Of a stretch of 64,000 bases of DNA, positions 9,400 to 16,350 are shown one piece after another. The notes below the pieces were generated by a model. It did no database searches. It was given only the letters and a program-made list of their open reading frames with translations, and was not told where the DNA came from. The stretch lies in the NCBI RefSeq assembly GCF_030814715.1, contig NZ_JAUSVO010000004.1:62001-126000 (forward strand). The letters run 5' to 3'. A program made the translations under genes and the position numbers. Within the stretch, counting starts at the first letter, position 1; each line of letters starts with the position of its first letter. The DNA comes from Kaistia dalseonensis. GTDB lineage: Bacteria; Pseudomonadota; Alphaproteobacteria; Rhizobiales; Kaistiaceae.

Positions 9400-10524
9400 A
9401 TGTTCCGCTCGCTTGGCAAGATCTTCCATCTCGGCGTCAAGGAGCTGCGCAGCCTTCGCGCCGATTGGGTGCTGGCGGCGCTGATCGTCTACACCTTCAC
9501 GATCGCGGTCTACACGGTCTCGACCGGCGCCAAGTTCGAGGTCCAGAACGCCTCGGTCGGCGTCGTCGATGAGGATCGGTCGCCGCTCTCCTTCCGCATC
9601 CGCGACGCCTTCCTGACGCCGTTCTTCAAGCCCGCTCAACTGATCGAGGCCGACGAGATCGACAGCGCCATGGATTCCGGCCGCTTCGTCTTCGTCATCG
9701 AGATCCCTCCGAAATTCGAGCAGGACACGCTGGCGGGCAAGAAGCCCTCGGTCCAGATCAATATCGATGCCACCGCCATGTCGCAGGCGGGCAATGGCGC
9801 CGCCTATATCCAGAGCATCATCCTGCAGGAGGTCGCGGCTGCGCTGCCGAGCACAGCGGCGACGACCCCGCCGATCGCCGTCGTCACGCGTGCGAAGTTC
9901 AATCCCAACCTGAACTCGAGCTGGTTCACGGCCGTGATGCAGGTCATCAACAATGTGACGCTGCTCTCGATCATCCTGACGGGGGCGGCGCTGCTGCGCG
10001 AGCGCGAGCGCGGCACGATCGAGCATTTGCTGGTGATGCCGGTGACGCCCGTCGAGATCATGCTGGCAAAGATCTGGGCGAACGGCCTCGTCATCCTGGT
10101 GGCCGCCGTCCTGTCGCTCATTTTCGTGGTGCAGGGCCTCCTGGGCGTGCCGATTTCGGGTTCGATCGCGCTCTTCGTCTTCTCGGCGATGCTCTATCAG
10201 TTCTCCGTCACCGCGCTCGGCATACTGATCGCGACGTTTGCAACGTCCATGGCGCAGTTCGGCCTCATCGCCATCCCGGTGCTCGTCATCCTGATGCTGC
10301 TCTCCGGCAGCACGACGCCGTTGGAAAGCATGCCGCAATCGCTGCAATATGTGATGCAGTTCATGCCGACGCCGCATTTCGTTTCGCTGTCGCAGGCCAT
10401 TCTCTATCGCGGGTCGTCGATCGATATCATCTGGCCGCAATTGCTCGCGCTCGTGGCGATCGGCGCCGCCTTCTTCACCATCGCCGCGATCCGCTTTCGC
10501 AAGACGATCTCCAGCTTCCATTGA
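9400..10524 (+). CDS. yhhJ: ABC-2 type permease (YhhJ-like)
   Basis: Inner-membrane permease of 374 residues. One N-terminal membrane helix (WVLAALIVYTFTIAVYTV) is followed by a large extracytoplasmic domain and five to six C-terminal helices from about residue 180, the ABC-2 layout. The intracellular motif RERERGTIEHLLVMPVTPVE is the conserved coupling region of the family. An AGGAGG ribosome site just before the ATG at 9400 and a gap of one base after the rbbA-like stop show it belongs to the operon. It presumably pairs with the permease half of the preceding fusion protein. Substrate unknown. Confidence 0.9.
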   Translation: MFRSLGKIFHLGVKELRSLRADWVLAALIVYTFTIAVYTVSTGAKFEVQNASVGVVDEDRSPLSFRIRDAFLTPFFKPAQLIEADEIDSAMDSGRFVFVIEIPPKFEQDTLAGKKPSVQINIDATAMSQAGNGAAYIQSIILQEVAAALPSTAATTPPIAVVTRAKFNPNLNSSWFTAVMQVINNVTLLSIILTGAALLRERERGTIEHLLVMPVTPVEIMLAKIWANGLVILVAAVLSLIFVVQGLLGVPISGSIALFVFSAMLYQFSVTALGILIATFATSMAQFGLIAIPVLVILMLLSGSTTPLESMPQSLQYVMQFMPTPHFVSLSQAILYRGSSIDIIWPQLLALVAIGAAFFTIAAIRFRKTISSFH

Positions 10525-10608
10525 CGCCGACAAAGCGCGTGCAAGACCGGGCCGTGGCGACTATATCCGCGGGACTTCGAGATCGAACGCACGAGTGGGC
10601 AGCTTCGC

Positions 10609-11343
10609 ATGACGACAGATCAGGCCGTGGCGCAGGATGTTGCCGCGCGTTTCTTCAAGCCTGAGCCCGCTCCCAGCGCCCTGGCAGGCCTGCTCCATCA
10701 GGAGCAGTTCGGCGACGAGGTTCGCTCCGACAGGGATCTGATCGTGCTCGCCTGGCGCGGGCCGCGCGGGCTCATCATCGGCCGGCAGGATAACCGCCTG
10801 CCGAACGTGCCCGCCGCCGAGGAGCGCCTCGCGGCCGAGGGCTGGCCCGTCCTCATCCGGCGCAGCGGCGGAACCGCCTGTCCGGTTTCACCGGGAACGC
10901 TTCAGATCGCTTTGGCGCGGCCCGCCCATGCGCGCACCACGATCGACGGCGCCTTCGGCGAACTCGCGGAACTGATCACCGTCTTGCTCGCTGAATATGG
11001 CATCGAGGCGAAGACAGGCGAAATACCCGAGGCGTTCTGCCCCGGCCGCTACGACATGGCGATCGAGGGCCGCAAGATCGCCGGCCTGTCCCAGCATTGG
11101 CGCCCGCGTGGCGGCCGCATGGTGGTAACGACGGCCGCGACGCTGCTCGTGGACGAGGATCATGATGAACTCTCCCGCATCGTCGACCTCTTCTACGAGA
11201 CGGCAGGCGGTGAAAAACGCTGCCTGCCCGAGGTCGTCGGCTCGGTGCGCCACGCATTGCCACCCGATGGCCTCGGCGGTGCTGCCCTGACGGACGACCT
11301 CTGCGCGCGGCTGGCGCGGCTGACGACCCAACTCTCGGCATAG
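10609..11343 (+). CDS. Lipoate-protein ligase / octanoyltransferase-like protein (BPL/LPL fold)
   Basis: Cytoplasmic protein of 244 residues in the biotin/lipoate ligase-transferase fold. RRSGGTACP (about residues 84-92) corresponds to the RRxSGGGxV acyl-binding motif of LplA/LipM enzymes, and GRYDMAIEGRKIAGLSQ (about 147-163) to the GxxDixxxGkKIaG motif whose lysine is catalytic. The final glycine of the GGG run is replaced by threonine and the usual histidine after it is absent, so the acyl donor may differ from that of classical LplA. It could transfer lipoyl or octanoyl groups or act as a scavenging ligase. No obvious partner genes are next to it, and the ribosome site is weak. Confidence 0.72.
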   Translation: MTTDQAVAQDVAARFFKPEPAPSALAGLLHQEQFGDEVRSDRDLIVLAWRGPRGLIIGRQDNRLPNVPAAEERLAAEGWPVLIRRSGGTACPVSPGTLQIALARPAHARTTIDGAFGELAELITVLLAEYGIEAKTGEIPEAFCPGRYDMAIEGRKIAGLSQHWRPRGGRMVVTTAATLLVDEDHDELSRIVDLFYETAGGEKRCLPEVVGSVRHALPPDGLGGAALTDDLCARLARLTTQLSA

Positions 11344-11354
11344 TCCAAACAGAA

Positions 11355-11377
11355 AACCCGTCCTTGTGGGACGGGTT
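11355..11377. terminator. Bidirectional rho-independent terminator
   Basis: AACCCGTCC and GGACGGGTT form a perfect 9-bp stem with a 5-nt loop, 11 nt after the stop of the lipoate-ligase-like gene. The left flank is A-rich, so on the minus strand the stem is followed by TTTTCTGTTT, a good T-tract. It can end both the upstream plus-strand gene and the minus-strand DUF2076 operon. Confidence 0.75.
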
Positions 11378-11388
11378 CAATGCGGCCT

Positions 11389-11428
11389 GAGCGTTTCCGG
11401 GCGAAGCGGACACCGGTTCGCGTCTCGT
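11389..11428 (+). repeat. Nested-palindrome intergenic repeat, copy 1 (truncated)
   Basis: This stretch matches, with about three differences over 35 bases, the minus-strand copy at 56671-56722. It keeps the left arm GAGCGTTTCC and the inner pair GCGAA/TTCGC around CACCGG, but lacks the right outer arm GGAAACGC. It lies between convergent genes; the rest of 11429-11615 is GC-rich with a short hairpin (CTCCCTCGCC... GGGAGAGGGG) and no gene. Confidence 0.65.
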
Positions 11429-11615
11429 CTATTCACGCCGGCTCGACCATGGCGCGCCCTCGACGGCACCAGCGCGCCGTTTTGGCCCGTCCTCGCGCGG
11501 AGGGCTCAGACGCGGGGCGCCATCCGCCAGCAGGCTCCCTCGCCCGCAGCGCGGGAGAGGGGCCCGGTCCGGAGAGCCTTCGTGAATCTGGCTCAGGCTT
11601 TCCGGGGCGAGGTGA

Positions 11616-12224
11616 TCAGAAATCCTCGTCACCACCGCCGCCGAAGAACGAGTCGAAGAACCCGCCACCATCCTCCGATGCCGCTGCCTCCGGCTCTGGT
11701 GCCGGCTCGCTTGCCGGTTCAGCCGCCTGTGCTTCGCCGCCGCCGGAGAACATGCTGCCGATGGCGTTGCCGAGCAGGACGCCGCCGGCGACACCCATCG
11801 CCGTCTGCGCCGCGCCGGCGAGGAAGCCGCCGCCGCGACCGGGCTGCTGCTGCTGCGGGAACGGCGTCTGCTGTGGCTGATAAGGCGGTTGCAGGTCCGG
11901 CGCGGCCCGGCCGACATTCGGCACCGTGCCGCTGCGGCGGGCATTGTCGTTCCGTCCGCCGCCGAAGAGACCGGAGAGGAGACCACCGCCCTGTGCGGGG
12001 CGTGCATTCGCCTCTTCCAGCTCCGCGATCCGCGCCTCGGCCTGGCGCAGCGCATAATCCTGCATCACGATGGTCTGCGCCATGAAATAGGGCGCCTTGG
12101 GCTGTGCGCCGACGCGGTCGCGGATGAAGGCCTCGGCCTCTGGATCCTGCGGTCCGGCCTGTCGCTCGGCCGTACCGAGGCGGCTGAACAGGCCATCGAT
12201 CGCCTGGCGATCCTGGGTATCCAT
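11616..12224 (-). CDS. DUF2076 domain protein
   Basis: Protein of 202 residues that fits the DUF2076 family: MDTQDRQAIDGLFSRLGTAE at the N-terminus, then the conserved region around PQDPEAEAFIRDRV and APYFMAQTIVMQDYALRQAEARI (about residues 23-70). The rest is low-complexity Gly/Gln/Pro with one hydrophobic segment (AQTAMGVAGGVLLGNAIGSM, about 130-150), and an acidic glycine-rich tail ending FFGGGGDEDF. The function of the family is not established; members are suggested to be periplasmic or membrane-associated. The gene starts 23 nt after the stop of the Bax-inhibitor gene, so the two are probably one transcript. Confidence 0.85.
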   Translation of the reverse strand: MDTQDRQAIDGLFSRLGTAERQAGPQDPEAEAFIRDRVGAQPKAPYFMAQTIVMQDYALRQAEARIAELEEANARPAQGGGLLSGLFGGGRNDNARRSGTVPNVGRAAPDLQPPYQPQQTPFPQQQQPGRGGGFLAGAAQTAMGVAGGVLLGNAIGSMFSGGGEAQAAEPASEPAPEPEAAASEDGGGFFDSFFGGGGDEDF

Positions 12225-12247
12225 GCTGGTCTCCTTACCTCTGTCCG

Positions 12248-12970
12248 TTACTCGCGATCGCCCGTCAGGTTGAGCAGGAGTTGGAAGATGTTGACGAAGT
12301 TCAGATAGAGCGAGAGCGCGCCGAAGACGGCCAGCTTCTGCTGCGATTCCCCGTCGAAATTCTCGGAATACTGCTCCTTGATCGACTGGGTATCCCAGGC
12401 GGTCAGGCCGACGAAGACGGCGACGCCGATGATCGAGATCGCGAATTGCAGCGCGGTCGAACCGAGGAAGATGTTCACGATCGACGCGATGATGACGCCG
12501 ATCAGGCCCATGACCAGGAACGAGCCGAACTGCGACAGGTCACGCTTGGTCGTGTAGCCGTAGAGGCTGGTCGCGCCGAACATGGCGGCCGTGATGAAGA
12601 AGGTCCGCGCGATGCTCGTTCCCGTGAAGACGAGGAAGACCGAGGCGAGCGAGAGGCCCATCACGGCGCAGAAGGCCCAGAACATCATCTGCGCGCCCGG
12701 TCCCGACATGGCGTGGATGCGGAACGAGAAGAAGAAGACGAAGGCCAGCGGCGCCAGCATCACGACCCATTTGAGCGGGCTCGAGAAGATCGGCACATAG
12801 AGCGCCGGCGTCGTGCCGACGACGAAGGCGACGATGCCCGTCACCAGCAGGCCGAGGGCCATGTAGTTGTAGACGCGCAGCATGTGCTGGCGCAGGCCGA
12901 GGTCGAAGGCGGCTCGGTCGACCCCGCGGGCGCCGCTCTGCCAGTTGAAGCCGGTATTGGGTGTATTCAT
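12248..12970 (-). CDS. Bax inhibitor-1/YccA (LFG) family membrane protein
   Basis: Integral membrane protein of 240 residues with seven hydrophobic helices, beginning with a short polar N-terminus (GFNWQSGARGVDRAAFD) and first helix MALGLLVTGIVAFVVG. The family signature FVGLTAWDTQSIKEQY is close to the C-terminus, and the last helix ends in NIFQLLLNLTGDRE. BI-1 proteins act as pH-dependent calcium leak channels in studied cases; in bacteria the role is usually linked to membrane-protein quality control or stress. A GGGAGCAGG ribosome site precedes the ATG. It follows the anti-sigma gene by 41 nt in the same direction, suggesting a stress-responsive unit. Confidence 0.92.
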   Translation of the reverse strand: MNTPNTGFNWQSGARGVDRAAFDLGLRQHMLRVYNYMALGLLVTGIVAFVVGTTPALYVPIFSSPLKWVVMLAPLAFVFFFSFRIHAMSGPGAQMMFWAFCAVMGLSLASVFLVFTGTSIARTFFITAAMFGATSLYGYTTKRDLSQFGSFLVMGLIGVIIASIVNIFLGSTALQFAISIIGVAVFVGLTAWDTQSIKEQYSENFDGESQQKLAVFGALSLYLNFVNIFQLLLNLTGDRE

Positions 12971-13011
12971 GGTCCTGCTCCCGGAATGACGTTGATGCGA
13001 AGTAACGAGGT

Positions 13012-13785
13012 TCAGTAGAGGCTTCTCGCCATGCGGTTCGCCGCACGTTCGATGTCACGCGTCTCGGCCTTGGCCACCAGCGCATAGGCGACGTCGCCGA
13101 TCTGCCAATAGGCGGCGGAAGCGTCATCGCGTGGCATGACGGTTACGGGCACGACGTCGAAGGCGCCGGGCCGCACGGCAAAGAGCGAAAGCGGGCCGAG
13201 ATCGCCCGCGTCGACGGCGATTTCCACGCTTGGGCCGAATTGCGACGGGAAGATCTGTACGTCGCGCACATGCCAGTCCTTGGGCAGGGCCGGCATGACG
13301 ATGGCGGTCGAGGCGCGGATCTCGTTCGGATCGAAATCGGTCGTCTCGTGCTGCGAGTGCATGCCGGCGCGCACCAGGCTCGTGCGGTGCGCCATGACGG
13401 CGTCGTCGAGATAGGCCGGCGGCAAAGACGAGGCGACGACCGGTCCTATTCCGAGCGGGCCGATTTCGGCATGCGCCAGCCAGCCCGCGGCAACGAGCGC
13501 CGCAACGGCTGCGACCCTGCGGAAACGTCCCATCAGGCGATCGCGCGAAAGTCCGCGCTCCAGGCGTCGCGCCGCATCCATCGTCTTGGCGGGGGGGTGG
13601 GGCGGCATGTCGGCCATGGTGAGCCGCAACTCGTCACGCGCTCGCAGATCAGCCATCACGCGACTGGCGAGATTGGCGTGGCGTGACAGGTGAGCTTCGA
13701 CCTCGATACGCCGCGACACGCCGAGCTGATCGTCGACATAAGCGTTGAGATCGGCATCGGTGATGGGATCAATCGGTCGTGTCAT
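13012..13785 (-). CDS. Transmembrane anti-sigma factor
   Basis: Predicted regulator of the ECF sigma factor encoded just upstream, 257 residues. Residues 1-75 form the cytoplasmic sigma-binding domain (ITDADLNAYVDDQL, EVEAHLSRHANLASRV), residues about 86-105 a single membrane helix (VAAVAALVAAGWLAHAEIG), and the rest is extracytoplasmic. In zinc-containing anti-sigma (ZAS) domains the helix carries Hx3Cx2C; here the corresponding segment is HLSRHANLA, without cysteines, so a redox-zinc switch is unlikely. The start overlaps the sigma gene by 17 nt, typical of sigma/anti-sigma pairs. The signal is unknown. Confidence 0.85.
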   Translation of the reverse strand: MTRPIDPITDADLNAYVDDQLGVSRRIEVEAHLSRHANLASRVMADLRARDELRLTMADMPPHPPAKTMDAARRLERGLSRDRLMGRFRRVAAVAALVAAGWLAHAEIGPLGIGPVVASSLPPAYLDDAVMAHRTSLVRAGMHSQHETTDFDPNEIRASTAIVMPALPKDWHVRDVQIFPSQFGPSVEIAVDAGDLGPLSLFAVRPGAFDVVPVTVMPRDDASAAYWQIGDVAYALVAKAETRDIERAANRMARSLY

Positions 13786-14332
13786 CCGAGCCTCCCACGA
13801 TCTTGAGGTGATGAATGCGTGTCGGATCGGGCCGCTCGATCAGGACCGGGCCGTCCTCGATGGCGCGCAGCGTCGCGCGGGCCCGGCCGAGCCGCGACAT
13901 CAGCGTGCCGATCGGAATGGCGAGCGTGGTCGCGGCCTCGGCATAGGAGAGCCCTTCGATCGCGACGAGGTGCAGCGCCGCCCGCTGTTCTTCCGGCAGC
14001 GCCAGGAAAGTCTGCCGCACCTGGGCCAGGCGTACCGCATGGTCCTGCGGCGGCGCCTCCGAATGGGGGGCCAGATTGCCGGCATGCCCGATGCGAAGCT
14101 GCTCTGAACGGCGGGCGCGGATGCGGTCGACGAAGATATTGTGCAGGATCGAGAGCAGCCAGGCGCGCAGGTTGCGCTCCGGGCGAAAGCTCTCGCGCTT
14201 CTCATAGGCGCGGACGAGCGCCTCCTGGACGAGGTCTTCGGCGTCGGTCTCGTCGCGCGTCAGGGAGCGCGCATAGCGGCGAAGCGGTGCGAGCTGTCCG
14301 ACGATATCGAAGCGATGTCTGTCTGTGGTCAT
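13769..14332 (-). CDS. ECF-type RNA polymerase sigma factor
   Basis: Extracytoplasmic-function sigma factor of 187 residues. Region 2 is visible as RRYARSLTRDETDAEDLVQEALVRAY with NLRAWLLSILHNIFVDRIR; region 4 is LPEEQRAALHLVAIEGLSYAEAATTLAIPIGTLMSRLGRARATLR. The ATG at 14332 is chosen because the protein then begins a few residues before region 2; a longer reading to 14458 would add an arginine-rich non-family extension. Its 3' end overlaps the anti-sigma gene, so the two are co-transcribed and co-regulated. No PhyR/NepR partner is present, so this is probably not the general stress EcfG. Downstream BI-1 and DUF2076 genes may be part of its regulon. Confidence 0.9.
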   Translation of the reverse strand: MTTDRHRFDIVGQLAPLRRYARSLTRDETDAEDLVQEALVRAYEKRESFRPERNLRAWLLSILHNIFVDRIRARRSEQLRIGHAGNLAPHSEAPPQDHAVRLAQVRQTFLALPEEQRAALHLVAIEGLSYAEAATTLAIPIGTLMSRLGRARATLRAIEDGPVLIERPDPTRIHHLKIVGGSDDTTD

Positions 14333-14473
14333 GTCCCGTATACGGAGCCACCGGGCTCTTTCATCCCATATGGTGATGATTTTTCGTATCGGGCGGTCCA
14401 TGTGGGCTGCAGTGGCACACATGGGTGGAGAATGCAGGCCCTCTATCGAGCCCGGCAATGACCGTTTCGGCTG

Positions 14474-14497
14474 GACGGTCCCGAGGTCGGGACCGTC
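14474..14497 (-). terminator. Terminator-like hairpin ending the guanidine operon
   Basis: GACGGTCCCGA and TCGGGACCGTC form a perfect 11-bp stem with a 2-nt loop, 21 nt past the atzF stop on the minus strand. No T-tract follows, so it may be a weak or Rho-assisted terminator. Confidence 0.5.
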
Positions 14498-14518
14498 TCT
14501 CGCGCAGGACGAGCGGGC

Positions 14519-16348
14519 TCAGCCTGCCTGCAGTGCGGGGGCTTGAGCCTTCAGTTCGGCGATATAGGCGCGCCAGCCGCCAAGGTCGGTGATCTCGCGC
14601 GCGCCCTCGATGGCATAGGGCTCGCAGAGAAATCCCGTTACGACCGAGCCGTCGTCCAGCGTCACCTTGCCGACGCCGAGCGGGGCCGGGATATTGTTGA
14701 CGAATTCGCCGAAGGCCGCTGGTGTCAGGGCCCAGATCTCGACCTCGAGGCCCTTGCCGCCGAAACCGGGCGCATGGATCAGGCCGGGCTTGGGCGGTGT
14801 CGTGTTCGGCAGCGCATAGAGCCGATAGTCGCCAGAGGTGCGGCAGCTTTTGATAAAGGTGCCGCGCGGCGTGGTCAGCTGGCCGTTGAGGGGCATGCCG
14901 GACAGATGCGCGCCGACGACGGCGATCGGGATCAGCCCCTCCGTCGGCACGGCGAGCGCGCTCGCTGCTGGCAGCGCTGCGTCGGTATCGCGGCCCATGC
15001 CCCAGCTCTCGGCGCGATGGAGCCGGTCGGCCAGCGCAGCGAGAGCGGAATCCACGAAGGCGGGTCCGATCAGCGTCACGCCGCCGGGGATTCCATCGGC
15101 GCGGAAGCCAGCGGGAATCGCGATCGCGCTGCAATCGAGCAGGTTCACGAAATTGGTGTAGCGACCAAGATTGGAATTGAGCGTGATCGGATCGGCTTGC
15201 ATCGCCTCGACCGTGTAGGTCGTGGGGGCTGTCGGGAGCAGCAGAACGTCCATCTTCGCCCATTCCGCATCGGTGCGCTGGCGATAGGCTTCGAGCGCGT
15301 AGTCGCCGCGGAAGGCGTCGACGGCCGTCTTGCCGTTGGCACCCTGCACGATGGTGCGAACGGTCGGGTCCATCGCATCAGCATGTTCGCCGACGAAATC
15401 CTCGATCGCGGCCAGGCGCTCGGCGACCCATGGGCCGCCATAGAGCAGCAGCGCGCATTCACGGAAGGGCGCATAGTCGATCGGCACCGCCGTGCCGCCC
15501 AGGGCTTCGAGCCGGGCGATTGCGGCGTCGTAGAGCGCCTCGACTTCGGTGTCGCCATAGAACTCCCGCTCGGCTCCGGCGAGGACGCCGAAGCGCAGGC
15601 CCCGGGTCGGCAGGGGCTTCGCCTTCATCGACCGCGAATAGACGTCGGCCGCGTCATAGCCCTCGGCGACGCGGCGCACGAGATCGGCATCGCCCGCCGT
15701 GCCGGCCAGGACTGTAATGCAGTCGAGGCTGCGGCAGGCCGGCACCATGCCGGTCGAGGAGAGCAGTCCGCGCGATGGCTTGACGCCGACGAGGTTGTTG
15801 AAGGCGGCCGGGATGCGGCCCGATCCGGCCGTATCCGTGCCGAGCGCGAACGAGACCTGACCAGAACCCACGACCACGGCCGAGCCGGAGGATGAACCGC
15901 CGGAGATATAGCGCGCGTCGAAAACCGAGCGCGGCGCGCCATAGGGCGAGCGCGTGCCGTTCAAACCGGTCGCGAACTGGTCGAGATTGGTCTTGCCGAC
16001 GAGGATCGCGCCGGCGGCCTTGAGCCGCGCCACGACGAAGGCGTCGGCTTCAGGCTGGTAGCCGAAGGCGGGGCAGGCGGCCGTTGTCTCGACGCCGGCG
16101 CAATCGATATTGTCCTTGACGGCGAAGGGAATGCCCCAGAGCGGCTGGTCGGCACGCGCCGCTCCGGCCGCGACCAGCGCGGCGGCGGCCTTGCGCAACT
16201 CGGAATCGGCGAGTTCGGTGATCCAGGCGGCCTTGTCCGGCCAGGCGGCGCGTCGCTCGATCACCGCCTCGATGACGTCGATCGGCGTGAAGCGGCCCGA
16301 GCGATAGCCGTCGGCCAGGGTCGCGATATCGAGAATGGTCGGCAGCAT
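14519..16348 (-). CDS. atzF: Allophanate hydrolase
   Basis: Cytoplasmic amidase-signature enzyme of 609 residues that splits allophanate into ammonia and CO2, the last step of guanidine or urea breakdown in this operon. The Ser-cisSer-Lys triad is visible: Lys78 in FAVKDN, the cis-serine in ISGGSSSG (about 152) and the nucleophile Ser176 in TDTAGSGRIP. The C-terminal domain (about 470-609) is the extra domain seen in AtzF and the hydrolase half of urea amidolyase. The ATG at 16348 is preferred over the TTG at 16354 because AGGAG lies 7 nt upstream. It is the last gene of the operon, three bases after the carboxylase stop. Confidence 0.93.
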   Translation of the reverse strand: MLPTILDIATLADGYRSGRFTPIDVIEAVIERRAAWPDKAAWITELADSELRKAAAALVAAGAARADQPLWGIPFAVKDNIDCAGVETTAACPAFGYQPEADAFVVARLKAAGAILVGKTNLDQFATGLNGTRSPYGAPRSVFDARYISGGSSSGSAVVVGSGQVSFALGTDTAGSGRIPAAFNNLVGVKPSRGLLSSTGMVPACRSLDCITVLAGTAGDADLVRRVAEGYDAADVYSRSMKAKPLPTRGLRFGVLAGAEREFYGDTEVEALYDAAIARLEALGGTAVPIDYAPFRECALLLYGGPWVAERLAAIEDFVGEHADAMDPTVRTIVQGANGKTAVDAFRGDYALEAYRQRTDAEWAKMDVLLLPTAPTTYTVEAMQADPITLNSNLGRYTNFVNLLDCSAIAIPAGFRADGIPGGVTLIGPAFVDSALAALADRLHRAESWGMGRDTDAALPAASALAVPTEGLIPIAVVGAHLSGMPLNGQLTTPRGTFIKSCRTSGDYRLYALPNTTPPKPGLIHAPGFGGKGLEVEIWALTPAAFGEFVNNIPAPLGVGKVTLDDGSVVTGFLCEPYAIEGAREITDLGGWRAYIAELKAQAPALQAG

Positions 16349-16350
16349 GT

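Noticed and set aside
14333-14458. Longer N-terminus of the ECF sigma factor
   Set aside because: The added 42 residues have no similarity to sigma factors, and region 2 starts a few residues after the ATG at 14332.
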